In this document: positions 49,306 through 61,257 of the stretch, one piece after another | Numbering within the stretch: position 1 is the first letter of the stretch | Layout of the letters: every line of letters begins with the position of its first letter | From: Cerasicoccus sp. TK19100 | Lineage (GTDB): Bacteria > Verrucomicrobiota > Verrucomicrobiia > Opitutales > Cerasicoccaceae | Length of the DNA stretch: 64,000 nt | Assembly: GCF_027257155.1 (NCBI RefSeq) | Contig: NZ_JAPWDU010000002.1 | Span: 434,001 to 498,000, forward strand | Direction of reading: 5' to 3' | The notes under the pieces: model-generated | The model's input: only the letters and a program-made list of their open reading frames with translations | What the model was told of the DNA's origin: nothing | Database searches by the model: none | Program-made: the position numbers and the translations under genes

Positions 49306-50547
49306 ATGAACCGCGACCGTAAGAACTACCTTGCGCACTCGCTGGAAGGCGGCCTGTTTATTGGCGGCATGTCGTTTATTGCCGGACAAACGGTGCTCAC
49401 CGTCATGGCCAAAGAGCTTGGCGCGCCCAACTGGGTGATTTCAATTTTGCCGATTGCGATGTTCATGGGGCTCATCATGGCACCAATATTTACGGCCTCG
49501 TTCATTGAGCGCAGTCGCCACATGAAGCGCATTTCAATGATCACCGGCGTGCCGCAACGCCTGGTCTTCCTGGTAGCGGGCCTGGTGATTATTTTCTGGG
49601 GAGAGGAACGCCCAAGCCTCGCGCTGACAGCCCTGGTCCTGGCCCCGATTCTCTCCGGAGCGTTTGGCGGCATCGGCCATGGCGCGTGGATGCAGCTTGT
49701 TGCGCGTACGGTACCGGCCAACCGTCGCTCATCGCTCTCGGCCACGCGCAACCTGATCGCAGCCACGATTAGTATCTTTGCGGGAATTGCCGTGGAGCGT
49801 ATCCTCAGCGCGTATGACGGCGTATTTGGCTTCGGTTTGTTACACTTGATCGCGTTTGCATTTCTGGTGCTGTCGTATCTGTTTTTTACCCAGATTCAGG
49901 AAAACGTGGTTGAGCCAATCGCCATCAAGCGAAGCCGTTCACTACCTGAGTATTTCAATGAGCTCGTGACCATTTTGCGTGCAGACCGGGACTTTCGCTT
50001 TTTTGCGATCATGCGGGTCACGGGACCGTTTAACCAGTTTGTCGTGCCCTATATGACGATCTACGCGATCGACGTGCTGGGTGCCTCGGCAAGTTTTGCA
50101 GGAAGCGCGCTGATCGCGAGCACCGTCGGGCAATTTGTGGGCAACGCGATTGGCGGCGTGCTCGGGGATCGCTTGGGCGGAAAGATGCTACTCGTCATCG
50201 CACGAGTGGCCTTTTTGCTATCCTTTATCTGCGCAACCATGGCGCAGACCTACTTTGCCTTCATGCTGTTTTTCTTCACCACCATGCTGGCAGCGAGTAT
50301 CAACGGGATTGGCAATATGACGCTGATGCTGGAGATCGCACCCGACCACCGACGCCCGACGTATGGTGCCTTGGCGGGCCTGCTAAATGGTCCATCGATG
50401 ATTTTGCTTTCGCTGGTAGGCTCGATGTACTGGACGAGTTTCAACTCCATGCAGTTGCAGGCTCTGATCGCGAGCTGCGGCATGATCATCTCCACCTACG
50501 CGATCTGCAAGGTCCGCGAGCCGCGCCGGAACAAACTCACGCTTTAA
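49306..50547 (+). CDS. major facilitator superfamily transporter
   Basis: 413 residues, 12 predicted membrane segments. Typical features are the first-half loop FIERSRHMKRISMI (between TM2 and TM3) and a similar loop GDRLGGKMLLVIAR in the second half, which is the conserved GxxxDRxGRR-type signature. The substrate is unknown; the adjacent LacZ and LysR genes suggest sugar import, possibly galactosides. A 57-base gap precedes lacZ. Confidence 0.85.
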   Translation: MNRDRKNYLAHSLEGGLFIGGMSFIAGQTVLTVMAKELGAPNWVISILPIAMFMGLIMAPIFTASFIERSRHMKRISMITGVPQRLVFLVAGLVIIFWGEERPSLALTALVLAPILSGAFGGIGHGAWMQLVARTVPANRRSSLSATRNLIAATISIFAGIAVERILSAYDGVFGFGLLHLIAFAFLVLSYLFFTQIQENVVEPIAIKRSRSLPEYFNELVTILRADRDFRFFAIMRVTGPFNQFVVPYMTIYAIDVLGASASFAGSALIASTVGQFVGNAIGGVLGDRLGGKMLLVIARVAFLLSFICATMAQTYFAFMLFFFTTMLAASINGIGNMTLMLEIAPDHRRPTYGALAGLLNGPSMILLSLVGSMYWTSFNSMQLQALIASCGMIISTYAICKVREPRRNKLTL

Positions 50548-50595
50548 TCTTGCTCGGCGCGGATGCCCTTAGTGAATTGCAGGCTTACTTTTTAA

Positions 50596-53715
<3,120 letters not shown>

Positions 53716-53783
53716 CTCTGGCATAGTTGATTCAACGGCGTTTTAGGTTTCACATAGCGCCGATCCCGCTTACGATTCAGATC

Positions 53784-54710
53784 ATGCAGCCCCGCATGTA
53801 TCCTCTTTGTTGTTGCCTGATATTCTTGCTGTTTGCCTGCGTGTGCCCGGCCCAAGTCGAGGTGCCTGAAGCAACTGAGGGCATACGGCTACGCGGTGCC
53901 AATGGCGCAGAAATCGTTGTCGCCGGTGTCTTGGAAGCGCGCCCGGAAGGCGCAGTCTTACTGATGTACGGCCAGCAGTCGACGATTCTCGCTCATTGGA
54001 ACAAGTTCGATCTCGAATTGCTCAAGGAAGACCAGCCCGAGATGTATTACGGCTACCTCGACGCAACCCGCTACAATCGCCCATTCCTGCTGAAGCTCGG
54101 CGTGTTCGAAGGCATCGTCAGCTTTGAGGAAGCAGTTACTCAAATACACCGCGAGCTGAGCAAGCCGCGCTATTACCCGCTGCCGGAAAATGTTAATTAT
54201 TTGATCGAGCAGGAGCCAGATGTCATCCGCTGGAAGGCCCGGGATTTAACGCGCTACAGCAAATTGATGCGTGATCACCAGCAACAGTTGCAGGACTTTC
54301 TTCGCCGTATTTTTCCCAAGGAATCCGTCATCATCGACGATCAGGGCAATGTCCACTTCAAGGACCGCCCTACCCGTGTGGACCTCAATCGTGGCGAGAC
54401 GTCACTCTCCACGATTTTGACCGTGCTGGCAGACACCCGGCGTGCGCCGTCCCGCATCGGCTTGGACTATTTAAAAGAGGTCACAACTTTTCGCGAGGAC
54501 ATCAGTTCCCAATGGAAGGAGCTGCGAAAAGGCATTCCCAACGCCAGCTTCGATGAGGGAAATCTCAACCACCAAAAGCTACCCATACTGATGGACGAGT
54601 CACGGCTGGCGCTCATTGCCCTGCTCAACGAGTCCCACCTACATCAAAGCCACCAACAAAAAATTAGTGACTTCTACCTGTTTATTTACAGCCATACCCC
54701 CAGCTATTAA
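53784..54710 (+). CDS. exported protein of unknown function
   Basis: 308 residues. A signal peptide (MYPLCCCLIFLLFACVCPAQ) follows the ATG at 53784; the longer frame upstream reads through the end of the intergenic gap and is not signal-like. Mature domain one at 25-80 (GIRLRGANGAEIVVAGVLEARPEGAVLLM) looks like a small beta barrel, and the rest is mostly helical with charged residues. No family recognised. The gap to lacZ is 68 bases, so it may be cotranscribed, but no functional relation is evident. Confidence 0.5.
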   Translation: MQPRMYPLCCCLIFLLFACVCPAQVEVPEATEGIRLRGANGAEIVVAGVLEARPEGAVLLMYGQQSTILAHWNKFDLELLKEDQPEMYYGYLDATRYNRPFLLKLGVFEGIVSFEEAVTQIHRELSKPRYYPLPENVNYLIEQEPDVIRWKARDLTRYSKLMRDHQQQLQDFLRRIFPKESVIIDDQGNVHFKDRPTRVDLNRGETSLSTILTVLADTRRAPSRIGLDYLKEVTTFREDISSQWKELRKGIPNASFDEGNLNHQKLPILMDESRLALIALLNESHLHQSHQQKISDFYLFIYSHTPSY

Positions 54711-54800
54711 ATTTTCACCAAACATGGCTCAAAAGTCTTAATACTGACTCGCCGTAACCTTGACTTTGTTACGAAATTTAAAGATTTGAATACTCATCAA

Positions 54801-55085
54801 ATGAGTAAGCGTTTCCTACCCAGCATTGATCAGATTAAGCGAGCTTCCGAAGAACTGCCGGACGCCGATAGCCACGAATCGGAAGAATGCGCCGTGTCCT
54901 TCAAGGTTGGCAGTACCACGCGCGAGCTTTCCTTCAAGCGCGTAAAATTCAACGCAGGCGAAGGCAAAAGTATCTACCGCTGGGTTTACGACGGCAAAGT
55001 CATGATCCGCAACAGCGACATCCAGAAGAGTCGCCAAAAGGAAAAAGATGACGATTCGGTGATTTTCAGCGTATCGGTTCGATAA
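54801..55085 (+). CDS. hypothetical small protein
   Basis: 94 residues, no signal or membrane segment. Basic N-terminus, then a strand-rich core (CAVSFKVGSTTRELSFKRVKFN, SIYRWVYDGKVMIRN) and a Lys-rich C-terminus. An ATG at 54801 is used; an in-frame TTG lies five codons earlier. Family not recognised. Its 3' end overlaps the convergent CrtI-like gene by 20 bases. Confidence 0.5.
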   Translation: MSKRFLPSIDQIKRASEELPDADSHESEECAVSFKVGSTTRELSFKRVKFNAGEGKSIYRWVYDGKVMIRNSDIQKSRQKEKDDDSVIFSVSVR

Positions 55086-56613
55086 ATTTGTCCAACACTT
55101 TGGCCGAGCTAATGACGCCCGGCAGACCGGCACCAGGATGCGTTCCCGCGCCGACAAAATAGAGACCATCGACGTCCTCACTCTTGTTGTGCGGACGGAA
55201 CCACGCGCTCTGCGTGAGTAACGGCTCGAATTGAAACGCGCTCCCCTGAAACGCATCCAGACGATCATGGAAATCCTGCGGCGTGAAGATAAGCTTCGAC
55301 TTTAAGTGCTTACGCAGATCCGGGACGAGGTGGTCTTTCTCCAACGAGGCCAGAATGCGATCCGCGTATTCTTCTTTAATATCGGCCCAATTCTGACCAC
55401 CCTTCAGGTTGGGCACCGGGCTCAGCACATAAAAGCATTCGCAGCCTGGAGGTGCCAAGCTGGGATCCGTGCGCGTCGGCGCGTGCAGGTAGAGCGAGAA
55501 ATCCTCAGCGACGACCTTCTTGTCAAAAATATCGCCTAAAAGCTCCTCATAGCGTGGTCCTAAAACGATGCTATGATGCGGCAGGTGCTCGTAAGTCCGG
55601 TCCGTGCCAAAGTAGATCACAAACAAGCTCATCGCATACTTCATGCGCTCCAGCCGCGGGTCCGTCCACTTGCGACGATGCTCGGGCTTGACGAGCTTAC
55701 GGTAGGTGTTGGCCACATCGCCATTACTAATGACGACATCCGCCTCAAAGTATTCATCGGACTTCGCGGTAAACCGATACCCCGGCACATGGCTGGCGTC
55801 AGCCAAATCCTCTTCCTGCGAGCCCAGAATCGCGCGAACGCCTTTCACCTTGCCGTTTTCAACCACGATTTCCTCCGCCCGCGCACCGGTGATTAATGTG
55901 CCGCCAATGTCTTCAAACAGCTTCACCAAGCCCTTGACCAGAGCCCCCGTGCCGCCCATCGCGAAGTGCACGCCCCAAGTTTTTTCCAGGTAGTGGATCA
56001 TTGCGTAAATCGCCGAAGAACGCAGCGGATTGCCTCCAATGAGTAACGGCTCAAAGCTGAAAACCTGCCGCAATTGCGGGTTCTTGATGTAGTGGCTGAC
56101 GCGCTTAAAAACAGACTGCTCTGCGCGCAGTTTCACGAGGTCCGGAGCGACCTTAACCATCTCCCAAATAGAGTGAAATGAGTGATCGGCCAGATCGGTG
56201 AAAGCGCGATCAAATATTTGCTCACTGTAGGCCAGAAACTCGCGATATCCCGCAACATCCTCGGGGCTGAACTTGGCGATTTCCGCCTCCAGCGATTCCT
56301 TGTCACCACGATAATCGAAGACCTTGCCGTCATCGAAATAGATGCGGTAAAAGGGATCACAGGGCACGATCTCGATGTAATCGGAAAGCTTCTTTCCAGC
56401 GACTTCGGCAAGCTCGTCCAACACGAAAGGCACGGTGACGATCGTTGGCCCAGCATCATAGGTAAACCCTTGATCTTCATAGACATACGCGCGCCCTCCC
56501 GGCTTGTCGCGCATCTCCAGCAAAGTGACATCATATCCCTTGGCCTGCGTCCGAATGGCCGCGGCCAAACCACCAAATCCACTACCAATGACAACTGCTT
56601 TCTGCTTGCCCAT
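55066..56613 (-). CDS. CrtI-family phytoene desaturase/carotenoid oxidase
   Basis: 515 residues. An N-terminal FAD-binding fold (AVVIGSGFGGLAAAIRTQAKGYDVTLLE, PGGRAY), the CrtI block FTYDAGPTIVTVP and a C-terminal motif YFVGAGTHPGAGLPGVISSAKV are clear. CrtI enzymes dehydrogenate phytoene or related carotenoid precursors; CrtN and CrtO-type relatives are alternatives and cannot be separated here. The start at 56613 fits the FAD motif. Together with the CruF-like protein at 33121, it suggests carotenoid synthesis; crtB and others lie outside the window. Confidence 0.85.
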   Translation of the reverse strand: MGKQKAVVIGSGFGGLAAAIRTQAKGYDVTLLEMRDKPGGRAYVYEDQGFTYDAGPTIVTVPFVLDELAEVAGKKLSDYIEIVPCDPFYRIYFDDGKVFDYRGDKESLEAEIAKFSPEDVAGYREFLAYSEQIFDRAFTDLADHSFHSIWEMVKVAPDLVKLRAEQSVFKRVSHYIKNPQLRQVFSFEPLLIGGNPLRSSAIYAMIHYLEKTWGVHFAMGGTGALVKGLVKLFEDIGGTLITGARAEEIVVENGKVKGVRAILGSQEEDLADASHVPGYRFTAKSDEYFEADVVISNGDVANTYRKLVKPEHRRKWTDPRLERMKYAMSLFVIYFGTDRTYEHLPHHSIVLGPRYEELLGDIFDKKVVAEDFSLYLHAPTRTDPSLAPPGCECFYVLSPVPNLKGGQNWADIKEEYADRILASLEKDHLVPDLRKHLKSKLIFTPQDFHDRLDAFQGSAFQFEPLLTQSAWFRPHNKSEDVDGLYFVGAGTHPGAGLPGVISSAKVLDKFIEPIR

Positions 56614-56864
56614 GAATGAGATAAGAGCCAACTCAGCGCGTTTGACAAGCCCCACGTGAATAATTCCTCGCGAGGAAGGAAAGAGCTGCACCTACTCCCA
56701 AGCCAAGAAAACAAATGATCATGGCTCTCCCCCATAAGGCTGAAATGATTACCGTTATACGACCAAATCTTAGTACCATTCAGGTTAAACTTGGAATTCA
56801 TACACGAATACTAATCTATATTTGAAATAAAATTCGTACGCCCCATACTCACTCCTATTATTTG

Positions 56865-57287
56865 ATGGTTAAGCATAACTGGATATTGAATATCGCTGCT
56901 ATTGTGATAATGCTACTGGCATCATCTTGTAATAAACAGGGTAATTCCAGTGTTGATGGTCGGCTAGTAGGCGTTTGGCGACTGAATGTTCCTTTAACAT
57001 TGGAAATCCTCAAGAGCTCAAATATTGATGAAAGCGTGAAGGCTGAGCTTTCTCGTGCGTATCTAAGTTCAGAGTTAGAATTAGACACAGTTACTATTGA
57101 GATATCTAAAGATGGAGCAGTCAAAAGATCGTTTCCAGGCTTTCCTGTTCAGAGATCTGAAGTGGTTTTAATAGATGGTTTTTACCAAATTGGGAATTCG
57201 CCAATAGTATTGCAGAAGGATGGCAATTTGAGGATATCCAGTGCCAGAAGTAATGTTGACCTTGAAGAAGTATGGACTAAGGAGTAG
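56865..57287 (+). CDS. small lipoprotein
   Basis: 140 residues. An N-terminal hydrophobic segment ends in the lipobox-like LLASSC (Cys near residue 22). The mature chain is beta-rich (LVGVWRLNVPLTLEIL, LDTVTIEISKDGAVKRS), similar to lipocalin-like or LPS-associated lipoproteins, but no family is recognised. AT-rich relative to neighbours, which may indicate transfer or a poorly constrained gene. The start ATG at 56865 is preferred over the TTG at 56862. Confidence 0.5.
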   Translation: MVKHNWILNIAAIVIMLLASSCNKQGNSSVDGRLVGVWRLNVPLTLEILKSSNIDESVKAELSRAYLSSELELDTVTIEISKDGAVKRSFPGFPVQRSEVVLIDGFYQIGNSPIVLQKDGNLRISSARSNVDLEEVWTKE

Positions 57288-57402
57288 CAGGCTATAAGAA
57301 GGGCAAAAGTGGCAAAACGTAGAATTAAACATTGATCACCATCAATGCTTAGGGTGTCCTCTATCTGCTCATGGCTGAGCCAGCGCTCGGCTATTCCCCA
57401 AA

Positions 57403-57563
57403 GGACGGAGGTTATGTTGCTGCGACAACACCACTTATGTTGCCTCAACAACAGTGGCTATGTCGACGTAACAACACTACTGTTGTTGGACAAACAACAG
57501 TAGTGGCTTTTTGAAAACACAGCAGTAGGCTTTTCCATAACAACAGAATAAGCTTTCTTATTT
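57403..57563. repeat. degenerate hairpin-repeat array 3 (seven 23-bp units)
   Basis: Units start exactly 23 bases apart at 57403, 57426, 57449, 57472, 57495, 57518 and 57541. A CAACA-type arm begins most units and a TGTTG- or GGCTTTT-type arm lies near the middle; one unit pairs perfectly over 6 bp (AACAAC-actact-GTTGTT). In later units the right arm turns to CTTTT and the next left arm to AAAAC, which keeps pairing across the unit border. A separate perfect hairpin (CATTGAT-cacc-ATCAATG) lies at 57330-57347. It lies between convergent genes, as array 2 does. Confidence 0.8.
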
Positions 57564-57688
57564 TGGCTCAGTTGCTTCGGTTGGCTTGCTCTTCGCCTCT
57601 TCTGAGAGGATTCGTGCCCCACGCCACACATTGAATGAGTGGGGGCAATGGATATCTAGGCGAAGATGATTTTCTGGGGAAAGCGCGT

Positions 57689-59161
57689 CTATGTGGATGT
57701 GGCCTGGCCTTGGCTCGCGATGCGTATTTTGGGAACCGTCAGGAAGAAGGTCGTGCCTTCGCCGGTTCGGGATTCCACCCAGATTCTGCCGCGGTGGAAA
57801 TCGATGACGCGCTTAACGATGGCCAGGCCAATGCCGGTCCCTTCGTAGGGACCATCGACATGCGCTCGCTGAAACGGAAGAAAGATATTTTGAAAGTCCT
57901 TTTCTTCGATGCCGATGCCGTTGTCTTCGATCTTAAAGCGATGCATGCCCTTGACCTTTTCGTCGGCGCAAATGCTGACCGTCGGCTCGGGCTTGTCGTT
58001 GTATTTGAGCGCATTGTAGATCAAATTTGTCCAGATTTGAGTAAAGCGAACGGGGTCGCAGTAGATCGCCGGCAAGTCTCCCTTGATAACGATTCGTCCG
58101 CCGCGCTCCTTGCAGTAGAGCTTCAAACGCTGGACGACATCCTTCAGCATATCGTTCATGGATACGGGTTCGCGAGAAAGCTCCACCTTACCGGCGCGCG
58201 CGAACTCCAATAGCTCCGTGATGAGCGTGTTCATGGACTCTGCCGCGAATTCAATGGTTTCTAGCGCCTCTTTTTCATCGGGCTTCAATTGGTTTTCGAG
58301 GTCCTGCTTCAGCAACTCGGCCAAGCCATAAATGCTGGCGATCGGGTTCTTCAGATCGTGGGCGACAATGTAAGCGAAGCTCTCCAATTCGTCGTAGCGA
58401 CGCTCGATTTCTTCCGCCATTGCGTTGAAGGCGCTGGTCAGCTTGCCAACTTCATCCAGGGAACGGCTTTCCATGCGGGTTGAGAAGTCGCGCATAGTAA
58501 TTTTCTCTGCCATATCCACGAGCCTGAGCAAGGGCTTCGTGACGTGAGTGATAGTGAAGAAAATGACGCAGGCGGCAATCGGTAACACTAAAACAATGGG
58601 AATGATGGTAAACCAGAGCTCGCGTTCGTCAGCCTTCTCCAGTCGATGCACCGAGTGTTCGACTTCGTTTTCAATGCTATTGGAAAGCTCCTCAATCAGG
58701 TCTGCCATTGTGACCGCCACCCTGTCGTTAAGGAGCATGAATGTGGGCTGAGCGTCATCGATCTGCTGTAGATCTTCTTTGCTGAATAGCGCCTCCATCT
58801 CCTCGCTGATGCGATTTAGGCCAGCCTGGAAATCTTCCACTTCCTGGCGCTCGATTGGCGTCAATTCGAGAGCATTGAGCTCATTCAGGCGGTTTTGAAC
58901 TTCACGCTTTTCCTGGACGAAGGTCGTGCGGTATTCGGCATGGCCTGAGAGCGCGTAGCTGTTTTCCGCCATGAGCAAGCGGATGTAATGTGACTCAATG
59001 CCCGCCAAGGCTCGCTGTTTGTCGACGCTTTGGTTGATTTGATCGGCGACGTTACGGTCTATCGATAGGGTATACAGGGACGAAGTAGCCATCAATATCA
59101 TTAGGAACATCATGATGGCCAGTGGGATAGCTATTTTTTGGTTCAGAGTCAGGGAGCGCAT
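57689..59161 (-). CDS. membrane sensor histidine kinase
   Basis: 490 residues. TM1 at about 9-30 and TM2 at about 180-203 enclose a helical sensor region, with a CHASE3/four-helix-like pattern. A HAMP segment follows (about 204-255), then a HisKA domain with FAYIVAHDLKNPIASIYG around the phospho-acceptor His, and HATPase boxes N (QIWTNLIYNALKYND), G1 (EDNGIGIEE), F (FLPFQRAH) and G2 (GTGIGLAIVKR). No response regulator is adjacent, so its partner is unknown; the orphan receiver at 4794 is far away. Confidence 0.9.
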   Translation of the reverse strand: MRSLTLNQKIAIPLAIMMFLMILMATSSLYTLSIDRNVADQINQSVDKQRALAGIESHYIRLLMAENSYALSGHAEYRTTFVQEKREVQNRLNELNALELTPIERQEVEDFQAGLNRISEEMEALFSKEDLQQIDDAQPTFMLLNDRVAVTMADLIEELSNSIENEVEHSVHRLEKADERELWFTIIPIVLVLPIAACVIFFTITHVTKPLLRLVDMAEKITMRDFSTRMESRSLDEVGKLTSAFNAMAEEIERRYDELESFAYIVAHDLKNPIASIYGLAELLKQDLENQLKPDEKEALETIEFAAESMNTLITELLEFARAGKVELSREPVSMNDMLKDVVQRLKLYCKERGGRIVIKGDLPAIYCDPVRFTQIWTNLIYNALKYNDKPEPTVSICADEKVKGMHRFKIEDNGIGIEEKDFQNIFLPFQRAHVDGPYEGTGIGLAIVKRVIDFHRGRIWVESRTGEGTTFFLTVPKIRIASQGQATST

Positions 59162-59594
59162 GCGTTCAGGTTGCTAAGGGGGATTGTCGATTGGGGCGAA
59201 GGCTCTTCATAAGCCGTATTGATGACACTTATAACTAATAAATATCGGCAGATTCTGCAAAAGGCAAAGGTTCAGTGCTCACAAATCGTGTGCAACAGCG
59301 CGCAAATTTTCATTAAGCCGGCTCAGCGCTTTGCTTTTTAATCACGATATCATCGGGTGCCTCCAGTGGGAAAGTTGAAAATGTGAAATTACGAGGAAAA
59401 ACAACCAGCCTCAGGGTCATTGTGCCTCAGGCCTTCACACTCCCAGTCGACCATAGATGGCCATTTGCATTAAATTTCGCCCGAAACCGAAACAACGATA
59501 CGTAGCATCGCTCGGATGTGAGCCAGGCAAAACCCGAATCGAGCCCGCTGGAGACCGCTCGACGACAATCAGCCAGCCCTCTCAGCGATTGGAC
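59162..59594. other. intergenic region of about 430 bases
   Basis: Between the histidine kinase start and the 3' end of the nucleoside phosphorylase gene on the same strand. The left part is AT-rich (promoter-like, for the kinase). Short in-frame stretches on the + strand have no conserved features and I consider them non-coding. The direct repeat CCTCAGG occurs twice near 59410-59435. No RNA gene recognised. Confidence 0.45.
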
Positions 59595-60251
59595 TTATTC
59601 CTCGGCCAGCTTCGCGACTTCCTTCACGACGACGCTGGTCAACGCGCGCCGGACGCCGGAAAGTGGCTTCAAAAAGCGCATTAGCCGGGGTATATCCCCC
59701 CAGTGGACGGCCAAGTGGAGCCCGAGACGAAACGGCGTGGTGACGCCCTTTTCCTGGTCGTAGCTGTGTTGCAGAATGTCGACGGGCACGCTTTCGCTGG
59801 CCAAGTCGCTCACGGCGCGAATAACCGTCAGCGGCAAGTCATGCTTTTGCGCGACTTCGGCGATGAAATCGCTTTCCATGTCGACCAGCGGGGCACCGGT
59901 TTCGGCGAGCAGACGGGCCTTGTCCTCGGCGGTCGCGATGACATCCCGTGCGGTGTGGATCTTCCCCTGCCCCCGGTTAATGAATACTTCGCCACGCTTG
60001 AGCGCAGGGTCCAGCGCGCCGGCATACCCCGCCAAAATCAAATGACTGAGCTGGTAGAATTCGATAAAGCTCTCGGTTCGCGAGGCGCAGTGCGGTGGCC
60101 CCATGCCCACGACACCCACGGCGATTTCCTGCCCTTCCAGCTTGCCAAGCCAGGTCGCGCAATACTTCTCCGGGCGCGCCGCCACGCGCTCGGTCATCTG
60201 GTTAAGCAGGTCCGCGCTTTCAAAAGAACTGGGAAAAACCACGCCGATCAT
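59595..60251 (-). CDS. nucleoside phosphorylase-like protein (HpnG-like candidate)
   Basis: 218 residues. PNP/UDP-phosphorylase superfamily features: HLILAGYAGALDP, ME pair in LVDMESDFIAEVA, and catalytic Asp in RAVSDLA. This superfamily includes MTA/SAH nucleosidases, futalosine hydrolase and the hopanoid-associated phosphorylase HpnG, which releases adenine from adenosyl-hopane. Location 1.0 kb from the squalene-hopene cyclase gene makes HpnG the favoured but unproven assignment. It is divergent from the GYF-domain gene. Confidence 0.65.
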   Translation of the reverse strand: MIGVVFPSSFESADLLNQMTERVAARPEKYCATWLGKLEGQEIAVGVVGMGPPHCASRTESFIEFYQLSHLILAGYAGALDPALKRGEVFINRGQGKIHTARDVIATAEDKARLLAETGAPLVDMESDFIAEVAQKHDLPLTVIRAVSDLASESVPVDILQHSYDQEKGVTTPFRLGLHLAVHWGDIPRLMRFLKPLSGVRRALTSVVVKEVAKLAEE

Positions 60252-60358
60252 CGGGTCGTTGTGTCGGGTAATTCCCTTCGGCGCAATCGATTAAATCGAT
60301 GTATACAGGCTGGCCAAGCCCGGCTTTGTTTGTTCATATTAAATCGCATACTACTCAC

Positions 60359-61204
60359 ATGTCCGACGCTCACGAAAAAATTTGGTACTACGCGGAGTCC
60401 GGCCAACAGGTTGGCCCGTTTACCGGCGACGAAATGAAAAACATGGTCGCCAGCAAGAAAATCGCTGCCACCACCCCGGTGTGGAAAAACGGCATGGCCG
60501 AGTGGACGCCCATCGCCCAAGTCCCGGAATTGGCAGAGGCTCCGGCACCCAAGCAACCCGAGCCTCACGCCAGCGAGGATAGACCCACGAGCCTCAAGCT
60601 TGGTGCCGAGCGTAAATACAAGTCGGTTAACGAGGCTGACGAAAATGCGGATGCCGGTATCAACGTCACTGACATGCTCAATGCCGGCCCTCAGCAAGAG
60701 GGCAAAAAAGCGCCAGCCAAGCAGGAGCCGCGCATCGTGGCGCAGTCGAAGGTTGGCTTCTTCGAGAGCTTTGGCCTGGGTTCCTTCGAATCGGCCTTTT
60801 TCGCCATCACACTGGTTCTTGGCGGCATCGCTTGCGCGATAAAATTCGATTACTGGCACACCATCGTGATCGGCGTCGGCTTCCTTTGGATGTTTGCCGC
60901 CGGCATTGCCCTGATCGTGCGCGCCTTTATGCGGCACTGGGGCTGGGGGCTGGTCTACCTGCTGGTGCCGTTTGGCGCGCTGGTCTATATCATCGTGGAC
61001 ATCAAAAGCGCCTTCAAGCCGCTGCTGCTCTACGTCGTGGGGCTGGCGGCTTGCATTGCCGCGGTGCAATCACCCGGCTTTGAGGAAAGTCCACTTTTTG
61101 AATTCTACCAGGAATACGCCGAGCAGATTGAGGCCGAAATCGAAAAGCAGCAGCAGGAAATGGAAGAAAGCCGCAACGAGCGGCTGGACCAATTTAGCGA
61201 ATAA
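60359..61204 (+). CDS. GYF_2-domain membrane protein
   Basis: 281 residues. The N-terminus (about 5-55, IWYYAESGQQVGPFTGDEMKNMV then TPVWKNGMAEWTPI) is a GYF_2/DUF4339 domain, which binds proline-rich peptides in other proteins. A charged linker of about 90 residues precedes three or four hydrophobic segments between about residues 145 and 245. A short coiled-coil tail (IEAEIEKQQQEMEESRNE) ends the chain. The start is the ATG at 60359. It precedes shc by 54 bases in the same direction, so it may be in the same transcript, but no link to hopanoid synthesis is known. Confidence 0.75.
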   Translation: MSDAHEKIWYYAESGQQVGPFTGDEMKNMVASKKIAATTPVWKNGMAEWTPIAQVPELAEAPAPKQPEPHASEDRPTSLKLGAERKYKSVNEADENADAGINVTDMLNAGPQQEGKKAPAKQEPRIVAQSKVGFFESFGLGSFESAFFAITLVLGGIACAIKFDYWHTIVIGVGFLWMFAAGIALIVRAFMRHWGWGLVYLLVPFGALVYIIVDIKSAFKPLLLYVVGLAACIAAVQSPGFEESPLFEFYQEYAEQIEAEIEKQQQEMEESRNERLDQFSE

Positions 61205-61257
61205 CCTCAGGCCGAATTTCCTTGGTCTTCGCGTAAATTTCGCTATCTCAATCGGTT

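Noticed and set aside
59457-59684. short + strand frames in the 59.2-59.6 kb gap
   Set aside because: No start context, no conserved pattern, and they run into the antisense of the phosphorylase gene.
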